Positions 23,224 to 29,626 of a DNA stretch of 32,145 nucleotides are shown here, in pieces. The stretch spans positions 1 through 32,145 of the IMG/VR virus record IMGVR_UViG_3300021437_000062; one strand, written 5' to 3'. Source of the stretch: a virus. The position numbers were made by a program, and so were the translations under genes. Position 1 is the stretch's first letter. Every line of letters begins with the position of its first letter. The notes under the pieces were generated by a model. It was not told where the DNA came from, ran no database searches, and was given only the letters and a program-made list of their open reading frames with translations.

Positions 23224-24141
23224 TTATGTTTGATTCCCTTGCTTGTCAAGCAATTGCCTGTACTGGATAAACCCTTGAAGATTCCCTGAAAGATATTTAC
23301 CTTTGTTATTCAAAGCTGTGACACCTTGCATAAAACACGGTGGTAAATCCTTCTCTAGGCTTTCTACTTCCATGACTTTACCTTGATGTTCTGTAGGGCT
23401 TAGGTGCTGTTTAGCCCCTGAGAATAACCTATCGTAAATCTGCATAGCTTTTTCTCTAGAGTCATTCAAAGCCCTGTAAGAGACTTGAGCACAACAACTA
23501 GCAGAGATTTTCAAGGCTTGTTCTTCTGTCAGTTTATCGAAGTTACTGTCAAAGAACTCTTGGCTTCCTTCTGTAGTTTCTTCCCAATACACATACGGAA
23601 TATGCCATTGATTAGGTTTAAGCTGAACAGGGATACTCAAGTCATACGCTTGTCGCATCTTATCTGCTAGTGCAACCATCTCAGGCTGTGCTGCATCAGG
23701 GTCTTGACGTAACCAAAAGAAATTCATGAATTCAGTCCCCGTTAGAATCACTTTAATAGTGCTATAAGGCTCTGTAATTCGGTTAGTCCACTGCTTATGT
23801 AGTCCAATCCATTCCAAGAGCCTAGAGACGGCAAATGAAGCCTTTGCGGATACATTCCAGCAGCTTTTAGCTAAAGCTAATCGAAGTCCTTTAAGAACCT
23901 CTGTGCTTTGCATCCCTGCTTTATTCTTTCCCCATACAATAGGTCTGACATGCTTAGAGTTAACTTCATAGGATTTCTTTACCGTTACAGCACGAGAACT
24001 CTGGGAATTCCTAGATAGAATCCTATGAGTGTTCATTTCACCGTGTAAGAATCTAGGATAACTAAGCTCAAAAGTAGTCATCCTAGAACCTTCAGGGGAA
24101 ATGCTATCTGTTATTACTTTTACTTCAATAGGGTAATTCAA
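23224..24141 (-). CDS. thyX: flavin-dependent thymidylate synthase (ThyX-like)
   Basis: 305 residues. It makes dTMP from dUMP using FAD, NADPH and methylene-tetrahydrofolate. The signature lies at residues 38-50: T-H-R, then seven residues (ILSRNSQ), then S-S-R, the ThyX motif R-H-R-x7-S with Thr in the first place. Later TEHQGK, MQGVTALNNKGK and NLQGFIQYRQLL match the nucleotide-binding end. It is longer than free-standing bacterial ThyX (about 220-250 residues), with extra sequence around residues 100-200. The start is TTG, 5 bases after GGAG; no ATG fits better. It ends the operon of pyrophosphohydrolases and lies just before the RNR promoter, in a dNTP-supply block. Confidence 0.85.
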   Translation of the reverse strand: MNYPIEVKVITDSISPEGSRMTTFELSYPRFLHGEMNTHRILSRNSQSSRAVTVKKSYEVNSKHVRPIVWGKNKAGMQSTEVLKGLRLALAKSCWNVSAKASFAVSRLLEWIGLHKQWTNRITEPYSTIKVILTGTEFMNFFWLRQDPDAAQPEMVALADKMRQAYDLSIPVQLKPNQWHIPYVYWEETTEGSQEFFDSNFDKLTEEQALKISASCCAQVSYRALNDSREKAMQIYDRLFSGAKQHLSPTEHQGKVMEVESLEKDLPPCFMQGVTALNNKGKYLSGNLQGFIQYRQLLDKQGNQT

Positions 24142-24151
24142 ATGCTCTCCT

Positions 24152-24604
24152 TTATTGCTGTAGTCCTTGATTGGTTTTAGTCAGTTCTCTTTCAAGAAGA
24201 AACATCAGATTAGTGATGGCTGCTGCTAGATGATGGCAATCGCTACCCCCTTCTCCTACGTCATACGCTTCCCCTCGTTGATAAGCCCATTGATGCCTTT
24301 GACTAGCTGCAAAGAACCTCCGTTGAGGATTATCTACTTTCTTCCAATTAGGTTCGATAGATAAATCAGGGGAATTGTATTTCTTAGCACCTGCTGTAAG
24401 AGTACGAACGATTTCATGCAAAGCATTAGGTGGAAGTAATGAGTAATCGGGCTTACCTGCATCATGCTTAATACCTGTCCCTTTACCACCTGCACCTGAA
24501 TCACCTATTTCAATCATAGGTTTACCAACGTATTGACTTGGGTCGAATTTCAATGCTGATTCTTTTCCTGTTTTAGTCCATCCTTCATCATAATGTACGT
24601 TCAT
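24152..24604 (-). CDS. dATP/dGTP diphosphohydrolase-like protein (DUF5664 type)
   Basis: 150 residues from ATG 24604, which overlaps the upstream stop as ATGA and has AAAAGG at the right distance; the ATG two codons earlier would sit directly on that site. Family blocks are DAGKPDYSLLPPNALHEI, TAGAKKY, a central RHQWAYQRGEAYD and DCHHLAAAITNLMFLL: the D-x-G-K-P...LLPP, G-A-x-K-Y and H-x-W-x-x-x-G-E...H-H-x-A-A-x-x-N pattern of small phage diphosphohydrolases. These hydrolyse dNTPs to dNMPs. Together with the MazG-like neighbour, RNR and ThyX it would shape the dNTP pool. Substrate choice cannot be read from the sequence. Confidence 0.8.
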   Translation of the reverse strand: MNVHYDEGWTKTGKESALKFDPSQYVGKPMIEIGDSGAGGKGTGIKHDAGKPDYSLLPPNALHEIVRTLTAGAKKYNSPDLSIEPNWKKVDNPQRRFFAASQRHQWAYQRGEAYDVGEGGSDCHHLAAAITNLMFLLERELTKTNQGLQQ

Positions 24605-25146
24605 AGGCATCCTTTTAAATCCACAGCTTCAAAGCCTGCTGGTTTCATGATTTTATCATCCTCGTTACGAAGATAAGCGTAATGCGTAGCCCCTTCATGC
24701 TTGTAAGTACGGATAGTATCACCGTAGATTTCTAGAGTACGTTGATGCGTCAACACATCATCCTGATGAACAAGTTTACTCAAGTTATTGTTAGAGATAA
24801 GATGCAAGGCTTTCTGAATGTCATAACCCTTGACTTGCAGCTTACGAAGCATCCCTAGTGATACAACAAGCACATCAATAACACCGTCAAGAACCTCAAC
24901 GTAATCCTCATCAGCAAGCCCTGTACCGATTTCTAGGACTTCTTCTTCAAGATACCCTAGTTGCTTTACAAAGTCCTCTTTAGAGGTCTTAGAATCCTTT
25001 CCTGCTAGTGCATTAAAGGTACAGCATTCATTATAGAAATCATCTAGACAGTAGTTCTCATACACAGGGACTTCTTGCTTAGGTGCTTCCTGTTCAGGTG
25101 CATTTCCGAATAAATCCTGTGTTTTAGTATCTTCAATTTGTTTCAT
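24601..25146 (-). CDS. MazG-like nucleotide pyrophosphohydrolase
   Basis: 181 residues after AAAGGATTAAA. The centre is the all-alpha NTP pyrophosphohydrolase core: GYLEEEVLEIGTGL (E69-x-x-E72), then EVLDGVIDVLVVSLG (E84-x-x-D87), with acidic residues that hold magnesium, and SNNNLSKL, the usual N-x-S-K-L end of the core. The last 50 residues (IRTYKHEGATHYAYLRNED, then KPAGFEAVDL) match a C-terminal module found in phage versions. The first 30 residues are Glu/Gln/Pro-rich and probably flexible. The enzyme would hydrolyse dNTPs or related nucleotides. Overlap with the next gene (ATGA) shows coupling. Confidence 0.8.
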   Translation of the reverse strand: MKQIEDTKTQDLFGNAPEQEAPKQEVPVYENYCLDDFYNECCTFNALAGKDSKTSKEDFVKQLGYLEEEVLEIGTGLADEDYVEVLDGVIDVLVVSLGMLRKLQVKGYDIQKALHLISNNNLSKLVHQDDVLTHQRTLEIYGDTIRTYKHEGATHYAYLRNEDDKIMKPAGFEAVDLKGCL

Positions 25147-25147
25147 T

Positions 25148-25327
25148 TTAATCCTTTACAATTTCAACGTCAGAAGTATAGACTATATTGAGAGTATCTA
25201 GGGTATCCCCTGTTCGTACCCAATACACATCTGCGTTTGGTTCAATTCGGTGCACTATATAAGTCTTACCGATGTACTTAGCATACCACAGTAAGTTATC
25301 TCTACTACGGACTATTTTAATCTTCAT
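25148..25327 (-). CDS. small hypothetical protein
   Basis: 59 residues, starting MKIKIVRSRDNLLWYAKYIG and ending TSDVEIVKD. The pattern of strands (KIKIV, LLWYAKYIGKTYIVHRI, ADVYWVRT) suggests a small SH3-like or other beta barrel. It is the first gene after the extended -10 promoter at 25356-25364 and its stop lies 1 base before the ATG of the MazG-like gene. There is a short ribosome binding site (GGAGTCATA). No function is suggested by sequence. Confidence 0.65.
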   Translation of the reverse strand: MKIKIVRSRDNLLWYAKYIGKTYIVHRIEPNADVYWVRTGDTLDTLNIVYTSDVEIVKD

Positions 25328-25355
25328 TATGACTCCTTATTGTCAGCATAGCTTA

Positions 25356-25365
25356 ATTATAGCAG
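25356..25365 (-). promoter_or_regulatory. extended -10 promoter of the pyrophosphohydrolase-ThyX operon
   Basis: On the minus strand CTGCTATAAT (complement of 25356-25365) gives TGC-TATAAT, a perfect extended -10. The -35 region (TTTTCT or nearby) is weak. The ten bases are identical to those at the RNR promoter. It lies between a terminator and the 59-residue gene. Confidence 0.65.
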
Positions 25366-25376
25366 TTTCTCAACCA

Positions 25377-25407
25377 AAAGAAAACCCCTTGGACTGAACC
25401 AAGGGGT
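25377..25407 (-). terminator. rho-independent terminator after the DEDD exonuclease gene
   Basis: On the minus strand ACCCCTTGG (complement of 25399-25407) pairs with CCAAGGGGT (complement of 25384-25392) and is followed by TTTCTTTT. It separates the recombination genes from the dNTP operon. Confidence 0.85.
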
Positions 25408-25416
25408 GTACTTCTA

Positions 25417-26373
25417 TTATGTCTTAGAAGATGCTAGTAATGATTTACGTTTCTCTTTCGTAGTTAGATTAGTGCTAGAACGATGCAAAGCACCGCAATC
25501 ATTGCATTTAATCTCTTTATAGATACCTGTAGGTGTAGTCACACGTCTACCTGTTTCTTCGATTTCAGTGCTTCCACAAGTCTTACAACGAGGTGTATTA
25601 TCACTGTAGTAATTAGCTGCGTTAAATCCTGATACAAGTCCACGGCTACGCAAAGCTAGATACACAAGACGAAGCAGATTAACGTCTTGCTTGCAGTAAT
25701 CATACATCTCAAGCAAAGCTGTTTCATCACCTTCTTGAACACGAACCCAAAGGTCAATACCGCTATGCTGTACTTTACGACCTACTTCAAGATAAGCGCC
25801 TAAGCTATCTAGTTTATTGCTAGGTAGTCGGAACTTCTTCTTGGCGATTTCTAGAGTATCTAGAATATGCACAGTAGGAAATGTAGGAAGGTCGTTAGCC
25901 AATGCTCTAGCTTCAAGCATCTTCATATCGAAGTTACGTCCGTTATGCGCTACAACAGCATCAGCTTGCGATACAAGCTCAATAGCTGCTTTAACCATGT
26001 TGTAATCTTCACCTCTACGGACTTCTTCCTTGTCTACAATGATATGAGTTTCCCCTTCATGCAGCCATTGGTAGCCTACCATCAATACCTTGCCACCTTC
26101 TGATTTAACTGCACTCTGATTGATGTATTGGCGGTGCCTCCCGAACGCATACACAAGAGCAGCAGAAGTTTCAATATCAAGAAGAAGAATCCGAGGGCCA
26201 TCTTTGGGCATTTCCTTTGTAGTTTTAAGAGTATTACGAGTAAGCAATCCTGAGATAAAATCATTAACTCCTGATTTAGAGATACCTAGAATCTCTGCGA
26301 TATTACGACTGCTGTATCCTTGAAAACGAAGTTCGATAATTTCATCTTGGATTTCTTTTGAATAATAACTCAT
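25417..26373 (-). CDS. DEDD 3'-5' exonuclease with N-terminal HTH and C-terminal zinc ribbon
   Basis: 318 residues after AAGGAGATGT. Residues about 10-40 (EIIELRFQGYSSRNIAEILG, ISKSGVNDFI) form a resolvase-type helix-turn-helix. Residues about 60-235 form an RNase H-like exonuclease of the DEDDy type: LLLDIETS (Asp66, Glu68), VVAHNGRNFDMKML (Asp149) and YDYCKQD (Tyr226, Asp230). The end has four cysteines, CKTCG (263, 266) and CNDCG (290, 293), a zinc ribbon. It would trim DNA or RNA 3' ends. The two extra domains suggest binding to DNA. The start overlaps the endonuclease VII-like gene as ATGA. Confidence 0.8.
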   Translation of the reverse strand: MSYYSKEIQDEIIELRFQGYSSRNIAEILGISKSGVNDFISGLLTRNTLKTTKEMPKDGPRILLLDIETSAALVYAFGRHRQYINQSAVKSEGGKVLMVGYQWLHEGETHIIVDKEEVRRGEDYNMVKAAIELVSQADAVVAHNGRNFDMKMLEARALANDLPTFPTVHILDTLEIAKKKFRLPSNKLDSLGAYLEVGRKVQHSGIDLWVRVQEGDETALLEMYDYCKQDVNLLRLVYLALRSRGLVSGFNAANYYSDNTPRCKTCGSTEIEETGRRVTTPTGIYKEIKCNDCGALHRSSTNLTTKEKRKSLLASSKT

Positions 26374-26906
26374 ACATCTCCTTGTAGTTCATGCAAGCAC
26401 TCATCAATAGCTTCTTGCACTTGTTTAAAAGTAACATCACGACTAAGTAACCCTGTACTAAAGTTCTTCTTTCGTTCAGCCCCGTTTTTACCTTTAGGTA
26501 ATCCTAGCTTAATCAGAAGATTATCTTTAGTCCTTTCATCGAGTTTATTGAACTCAGTCTTAGCTTTCTTCATCCAAGAAGGATGCAAGAATCTTTCATC
26601 AGGTTCTTCTTTGTTCTTATGCACATAATCAGCACAAGCTAAAAGGAACTCATACAGTCCGTTAGGATACCATGACTTGATATGCCTATTGAAGTTATTC
26701 TCAATGACACCTAGCATAGCGTTAGTGCTTCTATGTAGAACACCTCTAACGTACTGTGTTTTGTGGTCATGGTCAAGTACAGCTTTACCCTCTGGCATGG
26801 TAAGCAAAGTCAAAGCATCTTTAAAAGATTGCTCAGATAGAAGAAGTTCTCTGACTGTCTTAACATCCTTAGCGGTGTACAGATGCTTAGGTAACGGGGT
26901 TTGCAT
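26370..26906 (-). CDS. endonuclease VII-like nuclease
   Basis: 178 residues after AAGGAGCGTA. The core VLDHDHKTQYVRGVLHRSTN with AMLG (residues 43-66) is the His-Me finger of phage recombination endonuclease VII: D-H-D-H-K-T, V-R-G-V-L and N-x-x-L-G. Such nucleases cut branched DNA before packaging and during recombination. The two C-x-x-C pairs that hold zinc in T4 endonuclease VII are not present around the core (LTMPEG before it, LHRSTN where a Cys pair is usual). The Lys/Arg-rich C-terminal half is helical. Neighbouring exonucleases support a DNA-processing role. Confidence 0.75.
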   Translation of the reverse strand: MQTPLPKHLYTAKDVKTVRELLLSEQSFKDALTLLTMPEGKAVLDHDHKTQYVRGVLHRSTNAMLGVIENNFNRHIKSWYPNGLYEFLLACADYVHKNKEEPDERFLHPSWMKKAKTEFNKLDERTKDNLLIKLGLPKGKNGAERKKNFSTGLLSRDVTFKQVQEAIDECLHELQGDV

Positions 26907-27225
26907 TACGCTCCTTGTACTTCTCTAGGACTAGACATCCTTTATGTTTTTCAATGACTTTCATAATCAAATCATGCGGGACGTTATCATAGATAAGCTC
27001 ATCTACCCCGTCAATCTGAAACATAGGTTCAGGTGTATTGCAGAACCCTATTTCAAAGGTAGCCCATTCATGCGGGTTGTCACTTCTAGGTGTGCAGTAA
27101 TGCAATCCAGAAGCCTGTACGCTGAATTGGAAACCGTCTCTACATACTAAAGGGCTGATTGGAATTGGGTGCTGAATAGCATCTAGACGTCTTACAGCTT
27201 TGATATAACTTGAGAGTAAATTCAT
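26887..27225 (-). CDS. hypothetical protein
   Basis: 112 residues, starting directly after the upstream stop (TAAATG) and overlapping the next gene by 20 bases. The N-terminal half has CRDGFQFSVQASGLHYCTP and WATFEIGFC, a beta-rich segment; the C-terminal half (DGVDELIYDNVPHDLIMKVI) is helical. Such small proteins occur between phage replication genes. I recognise no catalytic motif. Three Cys and two His do not form an obvious metal site. Confidence 0.6.
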   Translation of the reverse strand: MNLLSSYIKAVRRLDAIQHPIPISPLVCRDGFQFSVQASGLHYCTPRSDNPHEWATFEIGFCNTPEPMFQIDGVDELIYDNVPHDLIMKVIEKHKGCLVLEKYKERNANPVT

Positions 27226-27456
27226 TTAGAGACCTAAGGTACTCTTACTAATTGCACTCAAAAGATAATCCAGCTTCTCTTGGTATTCTACAATCTCAGC
27301 TTTAAGTGCATCAATCTCTCTATCTGCTTCAGATAGCAACTGCACAGCATGGACTAGGGACTTTTCAGTAAGCGTCTGTTTGGACTCTTGCTGTTCTTCT
27401 TGGTCATTAGCTGTGTTATCAAAGTCACTCGGGTCTGCGAAGTACATGCAATTCAT
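27226..27456 (-). CDS. small coiled-coil hypothetical protein
   Basis: 76 residues. After an acidic, Gln-rich start (ADPSDFDNTANDQEEQQESK) there is one long helix with a heptad-like pattern (LVHAVQLLSEADREIDALKA, EIVEYQEKLDYLLSAI). It probably forms a dimeric coiled coil. It overlaps the exonuclease gene as ATGA, so translation is coupled. Function unknown. Confidence 0.6.
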   Translation of the reverse strand: MNCMYFADPSDFDNTANDQEEQQESKQTLTEKSLVHAVQLLSEADREIDALKAEIVEYQEKLDYLLSAISKSTLGL

Positions 27457-28445
27457 TTACTCTCCTTTGTTTTCTTTAGGTTTATCTTAAATCGTTTAAG
27501 GAACGCCTTTGAATCCAAAGGGTCATCCATTGAGCATTTCATATGTACGCATTTGAAGTACAAATCAAACATATGCAAGTAATCAGATTTTATTACTTCA
27601 CCATTCCAAGCTGTGTACTCGAACTTGTCAGGATACCATTCCTTGTATTTATCAAGGACTTTCTGTAAAGCCTCTTTCTCTGTCTTGCAATCCTTCAAGT
27701 CATTGTATGCTGATTTCTCTCCGTACTTCTTATTAGTCAAGAAAGTAGGTTTGTAGTGGTCTACAGGGTCGCCTATAAGCATCTGAAAGCAAAAGAACAT
27801 AAAGCCATCACCTGTGATTTTCTTACCAGTATCCCATAAGCTACCAAGCGTAGGAACAGCTTTTACTTCAGGTTTTTCTTTAGTAAAATCATACAGATTC
27901 AATCCTGAGTACGCATTGGCATCTTTGTCTACTGTAACGATAATAGGCATGTCTTTACCTGCTAGGACTTCATAACCACGGATAATAACGTAATCATCAG
28001 CTTCCATACCATCAGAGACTCTAGCTTTGTAGTTCTCTAGCAAGAACTTCTTGCAGTTTCTAAGATGCAACGGTCTAAGCATATGGTTACGATTACCTTT
28101 GTACTGTTGTGGTAACGGTAAAGTATCTCTGAAGTTATTCTTTCCAGAGATAAACACCTCTACAGAATCAGCAAATAAAGAACTCTTGAATCCTTCAATC
28201 TGTCGCTTCATGATACCGTAAGCTGCTATAGGTTCTTCTGCTGTCTGAATATCTTCTATTTCCCAATCTTCTGGAATGTATTCTTTCTCTTTGCTCTCTA
28301 GGAACTCTTTAAGAGCAGTCCTGTTATCAAAAGATTTTGTCCACGCTGAAGATTTATGCACAGCTTTAATAGTCCGTGTTTCGATAGCTGCCGCTGCTCT
28401 GTAAGCAATAACGTCACCATCTATAATCAAAACAGTTCTACTCAT
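27453..28445 (-). CDS. 5'-3' exonuclease (FEN/PIN type)
   Basis: 330 residues from ATG 28445; an upstream TTG at 28463 has no better signal. The acidic sites of flap endonucleases are visible: IIDGDVIAYRAA (Asp9, Asp11), YKGNR, DGMEADDYVI (Glu148, Asp150, Asp151), VTVDKDA (Asp173, Asp175) and IGDPVDHYK (Asp226, Asp229), the last in the helix-turn-helix that grips the DNA backbone. In phages such enzymes remove RNA primers and degrade host DNA. It lies 3' of the single-stranded DNA binding protein genes. The terminator just upstream (28465-28495) would limit read-through, so a weak local promoter or partial read-through is needed. Confidence 0.85.
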   Translation of the reverse strand: MSRTVLIIDGDVIAYRAAAAIETRTIKAVHKSSAWTKSFDNRTALKEFLESKEKEYIPEDWEIEDIQTAEEPIAAYGIMKRQIEGFKSSLFADSVEVFISGKNNFRDTLPLPQQYKGNRNHMLRPLHLRNCKKFLLENYKARVSDGMEADDYVIIRGYEVLAGKDMPIIVTVDKDANAYSGLNLYDFTKEKPEVKAVPTLGSLWDTGKKITGDGFMFFCFQMLIGDPVDHYKPTFLTNKKYGEKSAYNDLKDCKTEKEALQKVLDKYKEWYPDKFEYTAWNGEVIKSDYLHMFDLYFKCVHMKCSMDDPLDSKAFLKRFKINLKKTKESK

Positions 28446-28464
28446 ATTTTGTATCGAATCCAAT

Positions 28465-28495
28465 AAAGAAAAACCCCTCAGAGTTAACTGAGGGG
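28465..28495 (-). terminator. rho-independent terminator after the small helical gene
   Basis: On the minus strand CCCCTCAG (complement of 28488-28495) pairs with CTGAGGGG (complement of 28474-28481) and is followed by TTTTTCTTT. It ends transcription of the SSB unit before the 5'-3' exonuclease gene. Confidence 0.85.
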
Positions 28496-28504
28496 ATTAT
28501 TAGA

Positions 28505-28729
28505 TTAGCCCGTATAGGCTTGAACTGTGTCAATCAATGCTTTGCTCTTATCAATCAGGTCAGTTTCAGTAGCGTTAGCGATAGCTTTGGCTACAGCAGC
28601 AAGGATACTTGGGTCAAAACCATCTTCTTTAGCTGCATCTTTAACAGCTTTGATACTCTCTTTCAGAGCATTTTCTTCCTTGCAGTATTCTACAAGAGCA
28701 TTGAGGTATTGTACTTTAGTTTTAGACAT
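28505..28729 (-). CDS. small helical protein, possibly nucleoid-type
   Basis: 74 residues, nearly all helical (KVQYLNALVEYCKEENALKE, SIKAVKDAAKEDGFDPSILA). The K-E-S-I-K-x-V-x-x-x-A-K-x-x-G-F-D-x-x-x-L segment recalls small helical DNA-binding proteins of phages and alpha-proteobacteria (DUF2312/GapR or T4 DsbA type), but the match is weak and could be chance. It lies right after a membrane protein gene and just before a strong terminator, so it ends the SSB transcription unit and may be abundant. Confidence 0.5.
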   Translation of the reverse strand: MSKTKVQYLNALVEYCKEENALKESIKAVKDAAKEDGFDPSILAAVAKAIANATETDLIDKSKALIDTVQAYTG

Positions 28730-28743
28730 AGTTTCCTTTCTGA

Positions 28744-28938
28744 TTATTTATTACGGTAAGCTAGACAACCTGTAAGCCAAGCTGATGCAGCCCATGTAGC
28801 TAGATTGTACCCTACATTTGTACCAAAGATTGTATTAGTAGCCCATATGGTTACAAAGGGGCATACAATCATAATACAGATTACACCTACGATGATACCT
28901 GCAATAGCGTATTTATTATCTCTCAAGTTCTGCCTCAT
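28744..28938 (-). CDS. small membrane protein with two hydrophobic segments
   Basis: 64 residues from ATG 28938, four bases after the SSB stop. I prefer it to longer upstream readings, which overlap the SSB gene in an unlikely frame. A first membrane segment (YAIAGIIVGVICIMIVCPF) is followed by a polar turn (NTIFGTNVGYN) and a second, weaker one (LATWAASAWLTGCLAY). It is likely an inner-membrane protein. Small early phage membrane proteins often act in superinfection exclusion or host takeover; nothing in the sequence tells which. Confidence 0.6.
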   Translation of the reverse strand: MRQNLRDNKYAIAGIIVGVICIMIVCPFVTIWATNTIFGTNVGYNLATWAASAWLTGCLAYRNK

Positions 28939-28942
28939 CTTT

Positions 28943-29611
28943 CTAGAATGGAAGGTCGTCATCCAAATCTTCCACTGCTTTAGGTTTAGCTTTCGATACA
29001 GGTGCAGCTTTAGCTTTAGGGGCTTCTGCTGCTGGTGCTTCACCTACGATACCGAATTCAGAACCTTGTACTACATTTTCATGTGAATTAGGTTCATATG
29101 GAATCAAGGTCTCTACAAGGACATTCTTCAGATAGAATTGCGTAGTGCCATTAGTCTTACGGAAGAATGGGTCAATAGAGACTTGACCGATAGAACCATT
29201 AGCTACGATTTTATCTGTGCTATTGGTGATGTCAAGCAAAGTACCTCCTTTACGTTGAAATACTTTAGGACGGTAAATCTCAGGGACTTCTTTACCAGTT
29301 TTACCTAGCGTACAGCTTTTCTTAACCTTGAGAATCCATACGTTTTTACCTGCATCTTCAGGCGGGTCAATCTTGTACTTAGTCTTGAAATCAGCAGTCT
29401 TGACTTTCTTAATAGAGATACCTTTAGCGTTCATCTCTTGCATTTCAGCTTCAAGATTATCTACATAGTCCTCGTCAGTGACTACAACAGAAGCAGACCA
29501 TTCAAATCCGGGTTCTTCTGTAGTACCTTCAGCTTTGAATCCACGGCGGGGCTGTTGTACCGTGCAGTACATAAGCATACCTTTAAGATTTCCGTCAGTG
29601 ATTTTACTCAT
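28943..29611 (-). CDS. single-stranded DNA binding protein
   Basis: 222 residues after AAAGGAAACTA. The N-terminal region (LKGMLMYCTVQQPRRGF, EWSASVVVTDEDY) and a central KNVWILKVKKS strand suggest an OB fold of the phage (Enc34/DUF2815) type. The C-terminal tail is a Pro/Ala/Lys linker (APAAEAPKAKAAPVSKAKPK) followed by the acidic tip DLDDDLPF, the mark of SSB proteins. It coats single-stranded DNA during replication, and the tip recruits partner enzymes. The two short genes after it are probably read from the same mRNA, up to the terminator at 28465. Confidence 0.8.
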   Translation of the reverse strand: MSKITDGNLKGMLMYCTVQQPRRGFKAEGTTEEPGFEWSASVVVTDEDYVDNLEAEMQEMNAKGISIKKVKTADFKTKYKIDPPEDAGKNVWILKVKKSCTLGKTGKEVPEIYRPKVFQRKGGTLLDITNSTDKIVANGSIGQVSIDPFFRKTNGTTQFYLKNVLVETLIPYEPNSHENVVQGSEFGIVGEAPAAEAPKAKAAPVSKAKPKAVEDLDDDLPF

Positions 29612-29626
29612 ATTAGTTTCCTTTCG

